Shown: piece after piece, positions 10,701 to 22,439 of the stretch
How positions within the stretch are numbered: the stretch's first letter is position 1
Layout: each line of letters opens with the position of its first letter
Origin: Tubiluchus corallicola
Lineage: Eukaryota; Priapulida; Priapulimorpha; Priapulimorphida; Tubiluchidae
Assembly: GCA_030141605.1 (NCBI GenBank)
Contig: JAQGDQ010000329.1
Coordinates: 139,028-203,027 of the forward strand
DNA length: 64,000 bases
Reading direction: 5' to 3'
Notes under the pieces: model-generated
What the model was told of the DNA's origin: nothing
Databases searched by the model: none
Seen by the model: only the letters and a program-made list of their open reading frames with translations
Position numbers and translations under genes: made by a program

Positions 10701-13700
10701 TATAAAATACAAACCCTGTAGGTAAATAGAAACAATCACCAGGTTCGAGAGATATCCAGTAATATGGCACATCACGAAGGCCAGGATATTTGAACATGTC
10801 AACTTTATCCACATCCACTGTACTATAGCCACTTTCCGATCTGTCAAAAACTATGTACTTGTCAGCAATCCTCTGCAACACGTACGTTATAGTAAAAGTT
10901 AAAACATCTGAAAGTATTAGCAGTTATAATGCTTTTTCCATTTGAAAAATAGATACATTGCAAAATTATAGTTCAGCAAGAAAACTTTAATAAAATACAA
11001 CTCTTTTAATATTAAATAACAAGCACCTATTACCCAATTACAAAGAGGTGTAAATTGTGTGTGCACTACACAGAACAAAGTTAGTATGATTTTTGATGTA
11101 ATTATTAATCCATTGTTAATTTGTAAAATTCTGATGAGGAGTGGCCACTAAGCTAGTAAGTTAATGTACAAACAAACACCACACCAGCAGACTGCAAGAT
11201 GAAATCCATTCTTGGCTCTTGAGTTCCAGATCAGATTGTACATAACTAGATTGCATATACTTAGCTCAGTTTAGTAAACTAACAAGCAAGCTTTATTTCA
11301 AGGTGGTTTTAAAAAGTCCAAGTTTCGTTAACTTTGTCACAAACAAGTAAATAATTTTCAAACATGCCGTTTCTTCAAACTAACAGGTACAATTTTAACT
11401 ATACTGTACTTTAAATTATATATTTATTAAAATTTTAGTCTGTTTTATCATAAACTAACCTTATCAACAAGAAAAATTTCCTTTTGACCATCTACAACAC
11501 AGTTGATATTGTCCACGTTGTCATAGTGAAGCACAGATGTTGTTGCTCCACTGCTGAACCAAAGTACAGCATCCTGTATCAACTTTGTAAAGCCACCACA
11601 CAAAAGACACCTCAGTATTCCTACATCACCTAGAAAAAAAATGTGATGTCTTCCATAAACTGTTGAAGCTTTAGTTAAATGCCACCAAATATATTACACA
11701 ATAAGCAAGCAAATTTAAATACTAGATAAAATTGGGTATATTGAGTCTTATTAGACAAGGAACCGCCCTATAAAAGTTAAACAAATAACAAATAAACAAA
11801 TAAAGCATGAAGCAGACTCGCAATCATGAAAGCATTTAGACTAACAAGCTAACAATCGATACTGAAACGAGTACGCTTGCAGCAAGAAACATCAAAACCA
11901 CAAAAACTCGTTAACATAAAGTGATACCCACGGGCATCTGAAATAACTGTGCACTGTGTCATTGACTAAGTAAGCTAATCATACATGAGATCATACACAA
12001 ATAAAATGGAAACTGAGCTAATTTCAACATCTGAAGCAAGCTATTCTGCACAAAAAACAAGAATGGTCACTGACTGACTGACTTACATAGCCCCTCCTTG
12101 ACACTAATGAGAAGATAGTGTCCAGCAAGTGTCAAAAATATGACCAGCAAAACGGAGTTATATAACTAACCTAGACGATCAACTGATGTTGTGATTGCAT
12201 AATTTCTACCATAATGGAAATATTTTGTTAAGCAGCTTAATCTCATAGTGCAATATCATGTCATAAACCTATAACATAACACAGTACAACAATGAAAAGT
12301 TTTCAGTAAAAAAATTATTATGGCAAGGTGAAGCCTTAAATTAATATAATATAACAGTTTTTTCTCATTGCAGATTTATGACTGTCATCAGACTTCATAA
12401 TGTTTCAGTTCATCTGTTTCAATACATTTGCATAAAAATAGCAAAATAGTAGAGTTAAAAAGACAAATGAAACTCACAAAAGTGAATTTATTCAACTTTT
12501 TCCTCTGTGCCTGATTCTTATTTTTTGCAAACAGAAGATGATTTCTACTTCTTCTAATACAAGTCTTTTACTCTCCATTACCGACAGATCTCTGCAACTA
12601 CTATACTAAAACTGCTAGACCTGCCAAATAACACACACACGAGCCATTTGCACAAAGTGCCCTGCAAAACCTCAGGCAAATCCTGCTTTTAAGAAGACTA
12701 ATGGTTTAGATATCAAGAGATATCAAATCAGTTAAGAACAACAAAATATGAGACAATGTAAGATGAGCAAGAGAATGACAGATAATGCATTAGCAGTAGC
12801 CACAGTAGGTTGTATAAAGACGTTTGCTTTTTGCTACTCTGCAGCAGATTCACAGATATAGTGCCAGTGAATTTACGGTGCATTAACAAAATTATTTAGG
12901 TGAACAAAGTTATGTGCATTAACAACATATATAGGTGATTAAACAGTGACCGGTAATAAAGTCACATGAAAAAAGCCACAATTTTCGCTGGAAAAGAAAG
13001 TCAGGTAATCAAACAAAAATACTCAAGTCAGTCACAAATTATGTAAGTACCATAAACAATTCAACTAATAAAACAGAAAATATTTTAAATCAGTTATTAG
13101 CTGGCAATACATGATTTGTACATACTTGACAACACTATTCACACCTGATGGCATTATACATATGGGAAAAAAATCACGTTTTTTCAATATCTTAGGATCA
13201 GTGTTAGTGTTAGGGATAATTCTTTTTTTCACGTAGCATTATTACCTGGATTCAATTAAACTTACTGTGTATTAGTAAAGTACTTTTCATTTATTGCAGT
13301 GAATGCAATTACACTACTTCAGTTGCTGGTGTAATTTTAGCAGTTCACTTACAAATTTCATATTTATGTGAACTTCTGTGCCACTAAGGCAACCTTTAAC
13401 AATTGATCATTGGCCCAATATGAAAAGCAAACATAAAGCAAATATAGCTTTAATTAACATAATGAGCACTAACATGGGAATTTTCTCGTGAAATTCAGCG
13501 TCATAACAAATGTTACATAGTATTGTGACCTTCAGTACCTTAACCTACATTAGGGGGCGCAAAAGTGACCAGGCCCGATTTCATTGAGTCTATTAATGTC
13601 AAGCACAACAGTGCCTTATGTACACTGTTAATTATTTTGAAGAACATCTCTTATATGTTAACATGAAACAACAGCTGCCACTTAAAAGCATTTCTTGCCA

Positions 13701-16700
13701 CAGAAGTGGAATCTTATCACAGATTCTGACACGGTCAAAATGTCCACTAGTTCTGAGTGTTATTAAGCTGTTCTGCAAAACTCTGCATAAACCTACAAAG
13801 TGCACTATCATAAAAGTAACGATGTTCATTATATTATGTTACAGAATATACTATAAAGATGAACTGCTCTGAACTTGAGATTGCATACTGCAATGATACA
13901 AACACATCTTTTTCATATCCTTGGAATATGAGGAGGATTGCACTAAGATGCCTTCTCTCTGGAATGGTGATACTCCTCAACAGTTTAGTTCTTACAGTAT
14001 TCCTTACTGGCAGACACAGCAGTTTCAAGGATGTCAAATACTTCTTCTTGTCACTACTGGCAGCATCAGATCTCATCACTTCACTGCTGTATATAATATT
14101 CACGTTCACGAAGTACTCGAACCTGAGTATTAACACTAGCAAAAACTTTTGCCTCTGGACAACATCAGTTATGCCATTTTCTGCTGTCATATCAGCATTT
14201 TCTTTACTGGCAGTAGCGGTAGATCAGTATATAGCTATAGTTCATCCATTTCACTATCAATACGTTTCTAAAAGAAAGGCTCTGGTAACAATGGGAGTAA
14301 TAGTCATATATGCTACTGTTTTCACCCTAATGCCACTCATAAGCATAGGAGTTACAGATGAGGAAGTTACCACATGTTTGACTCACAAAATGTACACTTT
14401 CGGATACACTGTTATGCTGGTAACAACAATGTTTTTCCTTCCTCTCTTTATTATAATGTGTCTGTACTTAAGAATATTTATTGTAGCACGCCATCAAATT
14501 CAGGCAATTGCTGCTCAAGCAAATCAGGCACTAACCACTCCCTATGTTTCTTTCAAGAATGAAATGAAGGTGGCAAGAACAATATCACTTCTGATTATAT
14601 CATTAATTATATTCTGGCTACCAGTCAGTCTTGCACTACCAATCAATGCATACTGTGGCTGTGAGAAGTGGCCATTAAGGCGAGTGGGACCATTAATGAT
14701 AGCCAACTCGCTGATTAACCCTCTTATTTACACTGTTCGATACAGAGAGTTTAGATCAGCTTGTAAACGCATACTGTACTGCCACTCGGGGTGGCATGAG
14801 AATGAAATAGGTATGAATATCATAAATGGTCCTACTGTAAGCACCATTTAAAAACTTCTCCCTGCTGGCTATATAGTTAAGTCCTCACTTAATAGCAGTA
14901 ATGCATTTCAGCAAATGCAATGTCAAGTCCTTCCTTCCATAAAATACTGTAAGTGGATGGAGATCTGTTCAGTTGTATTTCTTGGCAAAAATCAATAATG
15001 CCTCCTGTTGCTTTCAAAATAAATATTTGTAATTTGTAATTAGTAGCTCAAAAACGAAGTGTACTAAACAAAATGAAAGTAAGAAGTAACTGTTTATAGC
15101 TATGTTATAGCAGTAACAACATAATTTGCATAAAGTTATATGCAAAGTAATTTCATGCCTAGCTACACACATATTAACAAAATTGAAATGCTTAAACGCT
15201 GCTCTTATGGGTTGTACAACTAGTAAAGTAAGGTTATGGCTTCCTTGCTACAATTTTGTGAATTATCTTTACAGTTAGCAGATTTAGTGTGTGCCAGAAC
15301 CTGACAGCCAGTTATGAATCACTAATACAAATATAGAAACTTTCGTTTCAGTTAGTAGCATAAATTGCCAAGAATCAAACTAATCTTTGTTTAAACAAAG
15401 GTCAAAATTCTGTGTTAAGCAAAAAAATCGGCAAAAATTTGTCATCATTGAAACAAATCATTGCTAAGTGTGGAATCATTAAGCGATGACTTACTGTAAT
15501 TGCAATAAGCTAAACTATGTACAGTATTTTACACATTGTTAGATTTTATATAACTTATTCATATGAATTACATTATTCTATTGAGAATTGGCACACATTA
15601 GCATGTTGATTATCTGACAGTGCTGTTAAATTTTGAAAATCTATGTACCATAGCTTTATAGAATTAGTAAATTAGAAATGTGCATTCGAAATAAACTTTC
15701 TAGATAGAAAAGCTTGAACAGTTAACACAGTGAAAAGCAGCAGCTTCAAATACTAAAAATTTCTCTGTTGTTTTGATGGATGTTATTGGCAAACACTTCT
15801 AAATGTTTAAAACTGCTTTGTTGAAAGGACTAACTGCCAATCAGCAGCATTGTGACAGTTCTGGTCTGGTGTGTATTTGAAACAATTAGTGAAGCAACAC
15901 AGTCGTGATGCTTATTAAAATTTTCAGCTTAAATGTCATGAAGTAAACATCTAATACATGGACTGGTTAAATGTTATTCTCATTTCAGCTAATGTGATGT
16001 ACAAAAATCACTCATGTATTTAGTAGCATACTAGGCATAGTAAATGTACCTATTAAATATCGTTGTTATGGTAAACAGTTTTAACGAGAATGGGATAAGT
16101 GGATAAAGTATTTAATAAATATGCCATAGGATAATGCAAATTGCAAAATTGTTTATGAAAGCACAACCTGTTGCATATAGTTAGAATATCAAATTGTTGC
16201 TATCATTATGATAAAAATGACTTGAATTTATTTCTTTGAAAATTTTGTAAAAAGTTTCTTATAACTGCAAAATATACTAGCAAAAAAGAGTAAAACTACC
16301 ACATACTGTAGTTTACAAAAATAGCAAATAGTCAGACTGATCACTTGTTACTCAATGTCACTAAGACTACAAGTGTACATTCAACAATAACAATAAAAGA
16401 GTTTTGTGTTAAAAAGTTGTCAAGTCGCTGGTGTTTTGTTTTTTGCACTAAACCCTTCATCATTGCACCAAAAACTAAATAATCTTCAGTAACTTCGTAC
16501 AAAGCCTAAAAGCAGACTAAATAACAAAGAAAAGAGAATATAAATTGCCAAATATGATCACATTGTTATCTTATCTAACACTTAACAACAGTATGCAAAG
16601 CAAGCATTATCACCAAAAATATCAAATGAGACAGTAGTCAAGCAGACAATATTGTGATGACCACAACATAGCCAGAAAATTGTAATGCAGCAATACTTAG

Positions 16701-19700
16701 TAATGTAATACAGCAATATGCAGCTCATAATTAGAGGCATATACATTTTTGATTTATTGTTTATACCAGAATACATAATGGACGATAATTGCTATAACTA
16801 GAGGCTGAAGCTGAATCAGTCAATTGTCACTACATCAGCTGACTCACACAGTAAAACGGCTAGCTCGGCTGAAGTTGACCGACTTTTCAGCTGAGTTGGC
16901 TTAAAGAAAAAAATCGGCTAAGTTGGTTAAAGCTGCGAATTTTTGTTAACTCAATAAATGATAAATTGTTAGTTAACTGTTAAATTATGGAGAAATTTTT
17001 TTTAATAATTCGTGTTGCTTAGACGCAGAAAAAAGTTGATGTACAAACTCAAATAATGTATTAGACATCAATCTTTTTTTATTATAAAAAAGCTACGGAT
17101 TTATTGCAAATAAATTTAAATCCAACGCTTGGTGAAGCTTATCATGATTACCGACGAATCAATACTAAAACACCAAAATAATCCGATATGTGTGACTAAT
17201 GTTGCTGCCTATTTGTGCATTTAATTTTGAATTAACTGCTTTCTCGTTCAAAAATTTCTAAAGTTTAGTATCTCTGCCGGCTGAATCTGACAGACTGAAT
17301 CTAACACACAATCTGACCACGAATCTGCAATGTGTTTGCCATATTTTAATCAGTAATTTCATCACCATCATCATAAGCCCATTACTTCAATTGTAGACAT
17401 TGGCCCAGCAGAATTCTAAAATAAAAGAAATCTGCCCTCAAGACAGGTAAACACAGCAGTAATCCAGCAAAAAACTAGACACTGCTATGCCAGTGGCTTG
17501 TTCATGAGCGCGAAAATCTTCGCAGCCAGCAAAAATTTCGGCTAGCTTGACTGACATCACTGAGTGGCTAGCAAGACTAAAGTTGGGTTTCTTATCAGCT
17601 AGGTCAACTGTAGACATAAACTGGTTGGAACTCAGCTGAAATGGCTCAGCTCTGACCTTTAGCTATAATTAATTAATGATTAAGACAAAATCTGCACAAA
17701 GAAAAGTGTCGGGAGGCGTAGGAGAAAGGGTAGCAAAGGACCAATTGGTCAACAAGTCAGCTACTCTTCTCAGATTAGTAGAAATTGTTAGAAAAGTTTG
17801 CAGCTCTGCTGTATAAGAGTAGTAGTAATTCAACTGTTACTGAAAAATCTATCAGGGGAACATGAAAGCGACAATGAAACAATATTGTAAAATGAAAAAT
17901 ATGGAATGATTCGCAACCAAATATGTAACTAAGAACTAACTGATTAAACTATAAAACAAGGGAACAAATCAAAACAAACCAAAAGAGAAGGTAAAATATA
18001 ACTGAAGAATCAATCAAGGAAACAAAATATGCATGATAAAAAAACGAAAAATATATCAATATAACAAAACAAAAATGTGCAATGACATTCCATATATCCA
18101 TGATAACCAAATATGTCAAGTATAATAGTGAATAAACTATAGCACAAGAGAGCAATTATAAACAGAAATGGAGCAAACAGAATATGCAATGAAAATTTAA
18201 TAACTAAGTAAAAATTAAGATAATGCTTAACCAATTCACACATGTCCAAATTAAGAACAGCTACAGTTACGAATCAAATTATTATCATTTCTATCAAAAG
18301 TAAAAAAGAAAACCTTCAGATACGGGCTTCAACTTACTAAATTAGTATAATTGGTAAGACCACTAGTGTTAATAAAATTGTTAAGAAGATTGGCGCCCAT
18401 TGCTTTCATTTATCTTAGCCTAAGCCATAAATAGAGACGAGTGTTTCTTAAAAGAATACCTTTCATCGATGATTTGACACTTTCGACAAGATATAAATTT
18501 TCTGACTCGTAGACGTCAACAAATTTGTCCAGTTTCATAGTAAACAGCCCACTAGATCTATTTTCCTTTTTTCCAATTTCCACTTCTACTTCCATCTCCC
18601 CATATTTATACCTAAAATAGTATGTACACAGGTTAAAATTAACATAATTTGGAAGTTAATAAAAATAATTTTATTTAATCTCATTTTGTAATATGTCATT
18701 TTGTCAAATTGAGGGGTAACCCGAACTAAAGCTTCTGTGCAGTTACACTTGTCATACTGCTTCCAGCTATTTCTTTTAGTAAAAATGTACGCACCTCCCA
18801 AAGTGGCTAAAACAGTAACACCTACATCAGTTCAGTGTCACCACTTACCTTGATTCTTGTCCGGCCATAACCAATCGATGTCAGATCATTCAACATGACG
18901 CTTACCTGTTCGAAAGACTTAACAACAAAAGAAATTTCACAATTTAAATGTTCGCACCACCTGGTAAAATGTCACTGTGTCACCATCCCAATGTGCACCA
19001 CTGATTCGCCAAAAAACACATTATTGCTCTTATTAATAGTATAACTTAATTTAAACTTTTGTTTAGTTAGCGAAGAGTTTGCTACGAATGCTCTGATTAT
19101 TTTTTTCAAACTTTACAAAGTGGTGTCTAAACTTCTTCAAATGACTTACCATTAGAATAGTTGTGCCTAACAGTCATCACGGGAGCTTGAATTTACAAGT
19201 TTTATATATACATGTACAGCAATACTGCTAGTGCAAGCCCTGTATGCAATAAGACAGCATGTAAGCAATGTAAAACTTCAAGATGAATTTTTCAAGCATA
19301 ATTTATGAAGGTGCTTTCTTGTGGTGTAAGCTCCAATTTACAGAGTTATCACGATCATGTATGAGATATACCACATAAACATGAATGTAGCAAAGTTTTT
19401 AAGAATAGCATAAATGATGGCATATACCTGGTAATAAGAAAACAGCAACCACTGCCACAAAACAGCAAAATAATGATTTAACTTCACGCATAACGCACAA
19501 TATGATTTATATAACATGTAACTGTTAAAACCTGTAATGTGAAAAAACAACATGTAACTCTGACTAGCTCAGATTCCAAAAACCTATCTAGATTGAACAT
19601 GTACAACATTTACATTTACCAGTGGCTCTGGTTCACGCTAATGTAGTATTTAATTTAATAAGTGACAGGCTCATACCTTAACTGATCATCTGACCACGAA

Positions 19701-19960
19701 GTAAAAGCAGGTAAATCTCTACCAGCTCCTCTGAAAATTACTGGATTGTTCCATTTCACATAGTTATCAAAGAAATATTGTGGGTGGGGGACCTGATTTA
19801 ATTCATCTACATCACCTACAGGTGATCCATGAGAACCGAGAGGTTGCAAGTGTCCACTGGGCTCCTCTTTATCCTCATTGCCAAGTTCACATGACACACT
19901 TCGTTTTAGAAGCGAAATAATTAATAAACATTCAATGATGCAAAACAACGACACAGGCAT
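5944..19960 (-). CDS. ER-resident JmjC (cupin_8) dioxygenase with EF-hand and HDEL
   Basis: Seven coding exons, read on the minus strand: 19960-19677, 18611-18460, 11629-11460, 10872-10715, 8391-8230, 6818-6716 and 6096-5944. All junctions are GT-AG and the phases agree, giving 1182 nt and 393 residues. Residues 1-24 are a hydrophobic signal peptide. A JmjC fold follows, with the WFSSG strand and the iron ligands H180, D182 (HYD) and H258 (in GWPHYV), then the VNIWF strand. Residues 349-360 form a canonical EF-hand loop (DSNEDGSISWQE). The protein ends in HDEL, an ER retrieval signal. The family uses Fe(II) and 2-oxoglutarate to hydroxylate protein side chains; the substrate here is unknown. 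The start is the first ATG ahead of the signal peptide. Intron 2 contains a GPCR gene on the opposite strand. Signal, HYD, EF-hand and HDEL are seen directly; ER residence and hydroxylase activity are inferred. Confidence 0.92.
6470..6570. repeat. AT-rich simple repeat
   Basis: Irregular TATA/ATAT runs next to the palindrome, inside intron 6 of the JmjC gene. The open frame read across them is Tyr/Ile low-complexity and is not a gene. Confidence 0.8.
6560..6705. repeat. Perfect 146 bp palindrome in JmjC intron 6
   Basis: Two 73 nt arms are exact reverse complements with no spacer (centre between 6632 and 6633). The middle is an (AT)n run flanked by GC. The outer 35 or so bases of each arm are not simple repeat. 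It lies just 10 nt inside the donor side of intron 6 (exon 6 ends at 6716), so a transcript would carry a long hairpin beside the splice donor. It could be the relic of a foldback element, an inverted template-switch event, or an assembly artefact. Confidence 0.95.
7287..7612 (+). repeat. Dispersed repeat family A, copy 1
   Basis: About 330 bp in intron 5 of the JmjC gene that is similar throughout to 54816-55152 in the kinase gene, in the same plus-strand orientation. Shared blocks include CACGCATGAGCTCT, CGCATTTCCGAGA and CTAACTAG-GAATGGCGAAA. Small open frames in it are not conserved between the copies, so it is not a protein-coding domain. Its type is unknown; it may be a SINE or the UTR of a LINE. 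Confidence 0.75.
7722..7755. repeat. (TA)n microsatellite
   Basis: Uninterrupted TA dinucleotide run in intron 5 of the JmjC gene. Confidence 0.9.
8392..10714. other. JmjC intron 4
   Basis: A 2.3 kb intron. About 8790-9180 is richer in G and opens short frames on both strands (8814-8999 plus, 9046-8819 minus), but no protein family is recognisable. Near 9350 there is a run of nine G. At about 10312-10362 an inverted GACTTACGACCAA / TTGGTCGTAA pair suggests the end of a small DNA transposon. The rest shows nothing. Confidence 0.5.
10873..11459. other. JmjC intron 3
   Basis: A 0.6 kb AT-rich intron; nothing else was recognised in it. Confidence 0.7.
13859..14851 (+). CDS. Class A rhodopsin-like GPCR (melanocortin/adenosine-like), single exon
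   Basis: 330 residues, seven membrane segments, one exon. The N-terminus has glycosylation sites N2, N12 and N15. Class A landmarks: N41 (TM1), D71 in LAASD (TM2), C98 at the top of TM3 with a partner Cys in loop 2, D122-Q123-Y124 in place of DRY, FWLP in TM6, NPLIY at 287-291, then helix 8 with cysteines that could be palmitoylated. The usual TM4 tryptophan is missing. IAIVHPF, the short loops and the REFRSACKRI tail resemble the melanocortin/adenosine (MECA) group; the ligand cannot be told. It ends in VSTI, a possible class I PDZ ligand. It lies inside intron 2 of the JmjC gene on the opposite strand. The start is the ATG directly preceding the glycosylated N-terminus. Confidence 0.93.
   Translation: MNCSELEIAYCNDTNTSFSYPWNMRRIALRCLLSGMVILLNSLVLTVFLTGRHSSFKDVKYFFLSLLAASDLITSLLYIIFTFTKYSNLSINTSKNFCLWTTSVMPFSAVISAFSLLAVAVDQYIAIVHPFHYQYVSKRKALVTMGVIVIYATVFTLMPLISIGVTDEEVTTCLTHKMYTFGYTVMLVTTMFFLPLFIIMCLYLRIFIVARHQIQAIAAQANQALTTPYVSFKNEMKVARTISLLIISLIIFWLPVSLALPINAYCGCEKWPLRRVGPLMIANSLINPLIYTVRYREFRSACKRILYCHSGWHENEIGMNIINGPTVSTI
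15018..15023 (+). terminator. Poly(A) signal of the GPCR gene
   Basis: AATAAA about 170 nt after the GPCR stop codon, the first exact hexamer downstream. Confidence 0.5.
17352..17510 (+). repeat. Dispersed repeat family B, copy 2
   Basis: The copy of 290-445 carried by the segmental duplication; only scattered substitutions separate them. Confidence 0.7.
17726..17778. repeat. Short inverted-repeat element (GGGTAGC family), duplicated copy
   Basis: Counterpart of 655-709 inside the right copy of the segmental duplication. The right arm has one change (GCTACTCTT), so the hairpin is slightly weaker here. Confidence 0.5.
18612..19676. other. JmjC intron 1
   Basis: A 1065 bp intron bounded by GTATGA and TTTTAG on the minus strand. 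The left duplicate has lost all but its first base. Nothing else was recognised, apart from a short frame flanked by splice-like sites near 18850-18900 that does not fit the gene's phases. Confidence 0.7.
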
Positions 19961-20649
19961 CTTTTAAACTGTTACCAGTAGTCCATTAACTCTGTTTCAA
20001 CATCAGGCTGAGCAAAATGCCTAAGCAGCAATAAGAAATAGTATTAAATAATGACAAAATAATGTAAAAATAACATGGTAATCTCGATTAACTTAATCCA
20101 TAACAGTATGAACTGAAGAAAAACTAATGGTATGTACATATACATGTATATGGTGATGATTAAAAAAACAAATGACAGATGTGGTAGCAGGTTTAGCATC
20201 TAATAAATAACTAAACATAAGCGTTAAACATAAACCCAAATATAAAAACACCTCGATAACTAGGCGCACCACCATGTGCAAGCGCTAACGATAATAATGT
20301 TGCTGGCAGGCTTTTTACATCACTGTCAAAGTGTGCTGATGAGACCACTCGTCTGACATGAAACCTAGAAATCTCCACAAAAGCCTAACAGCAAACATAA
20401 TACTTGGCATGATAAAAAGGACATTCATTAATAAAAATGCAAACATTGTGTACACTACATAAATGTAAAGTCCCTACAGTAGTGGAATATGGTTTACATC
20501 CATTTCCTAGAAAAAGTGTTGCCCAGAAAATTTTTCAAAGAAAAGCCATTTCTCAGAAATTTTTTTTTAACTTTTCTCAGTTTTTTTAACAGAAAAAATT
20601 ACGGTTGCATTTTTAATTGCTAAATAGGCGATTTTAGTAGCAGAAAACT

Positions 20650-20950
20650 TCTATTTCTCTCTTTCCATTTGCTTCTCTTTCTTTATACTTCCTTCCCTTA
20701 TTAGCCCCTCTCACCTACCCCTCTCGCCCTTCCCATTTGTCTCTCCTGCCTTTCTCTCTCCTTCTCACTCTCCCTCTCTATCCTGCTTTTTTTCCACTAT
20801 CTCACACCTTATCTCTATCCTTTCTTTTCTTTACCTATCCCGTTCTTCACTCCCTCTATCTCACCCATGTTGTTCTCTCTCTCTTCTTCTCATTCTCTCT
20901 CCTTCTTCCTCTAGCAGTTCCTTCTCCCCCTTTTCATTCTCTCTTTCACG

Positions 20951-21034
<84 letters not shown>

Positions 21035-21040
21035 CTGCTT
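20650..21040. repeat. Long pyrimidine tract upstream of the JmjC gene
   Basis: About 390 bp almost purely C and T on the plus strand (purine on the JmjC coding strand), about 0.7-1.1 kb upstream of the JmjC start codon. It includes a (CT)n microsatellite at 20953-21031 broken by a single CC. The reading frame through it (Leu/Ser/Phe/Pro low complexity) is not a gene. Such GA/CT runs can form triplex DNA or bind GAGA-type factors; no role is shown here. Confidence 0.9.
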
Positions 21041-21767
21041 TTTAATTATCTACAACACTTTGGCTAACGACTATCAGAAATCAGAATTGTTTTTTCATAG
21101 GATTTGAAACGAGGTTTAATAAATAATTTAGAAAATGAAAACACCAAGGCTTTACAAACAATACAGGTTTCTGAATAGGGTCTGAATTTGCCAAAGTCCT
21201 TTGCCAATTATGAATTATAGTCCTTTGCAAAATTTTTCACAAGTTGTTTTATGATATGACCGGTTCCTAGGTCATTAGAAATTCAAAATCTCAGTAAAAG
21301 AAACTGCATAGGAGTGAAATTCGTAAGTGCTCACCTAACAAATCAGGTCTGGCACTGCCAAACCCCAGTAGGCAAACACACATCGTGATCACACATTATT
21401 GGGCCTATGCAAAGATCAACTCGATTTTATATCTAGTCATTCTGACATTATAAATATAATTTTTTGCCTTAACGAGTTGACCAAATTTTTTGATCAATAT
21501 GATCCCTATTAATCAATACATGTAATTAAAATAAACTACTTTTTATTGAGTAACATTTAACTGTGCTTTAAAAATGATTTACTGCATTTTTCTGTGAATT
21601 TTATTTTCTATCACATGACAGTTTTTGGAAGATATTCTGGGAAATAGCAATTACGGAAAAAATGTCTTCTGGGAAGATTTTTTCTGCAAAATCATTTTTT
21701 AGCAAAAGAATTTTCTATGAAATTTTCCAGTTTTCTAGTAAAAAGTTCTTCTGCGAAACAAGTCTTT

Positions 21768-22260
21768 CCTGTCAAATATACTAGTATTATCTGGAATCCA
21801 TACTTTGCTAAAGACTTATGCTTGATCAACGGCATCAAAAAAACGGCTCAAAGAAAGACTACAAAAATGGTTAATGGTTCAAAGAACTTAAGCGTCTAAG
21901 TTTACAAAATATGCTATTAACAAGAAAGATGATTTAAGACTTGTTCGTAAGCTTTTAATATCATCAAGGGTATTGGAGAGGTGGATGTGGGAAACTTCTT
22001 TACATTTAAGATTCATGGGAAGACGATATGTGAACATCAGTTGCAAATGTACAAGAAAAGAGCAAAATTGGATTTAAGGCAATATTTCTTTAGCCATAGG
22101 ATAATTAATCTGTGGTGTGGATTGCCTCAAAAGGCTATAGAAGCATTTACAGTTAATCAGTTTAAAGGGGCCATCCAAACGAATGTTAATGATATTGAAG
22201 AATGGAAGTTAGATTGGACTCACAAAAAACAAGTTTGCAAACGAGTTTTCTCTACAGCAT
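21768..22260 (+). mobile_element. Decayed LINE fragment: C-terminal part of reverse transcriptase ORF2
   Basis: The first frame (to 21899) reads IIWNPYFAKDL, then a basic stretch and TKMVNGSKNLSV, like the conserved VWNPYL...RATK...L region after the RT core of CR1/L2/jockey-type LINEs. After a stop and a frame change, 21981-22260 reads VGNFFTFKIHGKT, LQMYKKRAKLDLRQYFFSHR and INLWCGLPQKAIEA...FKGAI, the usual end of those ORFs (FFS.R..NLWN.LP). Frames are broken and no 5' part is present, so it is dead. Family assignment is from memory of the motif pattern. Confidence 0.8.
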
Positions 22261-22439
22261 TATGTTCAAACCTCACTATAACATACATTATACCACCAAA
22301 CTCGTTCACCACCTGCAAAATTGAACAAAACGGCTGTATTCAACTGTATATAAAAATAACCTGTTTTACTGCCACCTGTTACTCGCCATCTGCTGGGTAA
22401 ATTAATGTATAGGTTCAGTGGGGAAATACTGCCCCATTG

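Larger units (their letters stand above)
11630..18459. other. JmjC intron 2, host of the nested GPCR gene
   Basis: A 6.8 kb intron. The plus-strand GPCR gene occupies 13859-14851. Apart from that gene and the duplicated block beginning at 17064, it is AT-rich DNA without recognised genes. Near 13550 a small GC-richer patch (TTAGGGGGCGCAAAAG) precedes the GPCR and might belong to its promoter or to a repeat. Confidence 0.6.
17064..20800. repeat. Segmental duplication, right copy
   Basis: Partner of 1-2618. It holds the functional exons 1 and 2 of the JmjC gene, intron 1, the 5' flank and the beginning of the long pyrimidine tract. Divergence from the left copy looks like a few percent, so the duplication is fairly young. 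The sequence left of 17064 (part of JmjC intron 2) cannot be compared because its counterpart would lie outside the window. Confidence 0.92.

Noticed and set aside
18849-18900. Short frame NDLTSIGYGRTRIK flanked by splice-like sites in JmjC intron 1
   Set aside because: It does not fit between exon 1 (ending in phase 2) and exon 2 (starting with one base) without a stop or frameshift, while exons 1 and 2 join cleanly without it.
20737-21045. 102-codon Leu/Ser-rich frame
   Set aside because: A translation of the CT-rich simple repeat.
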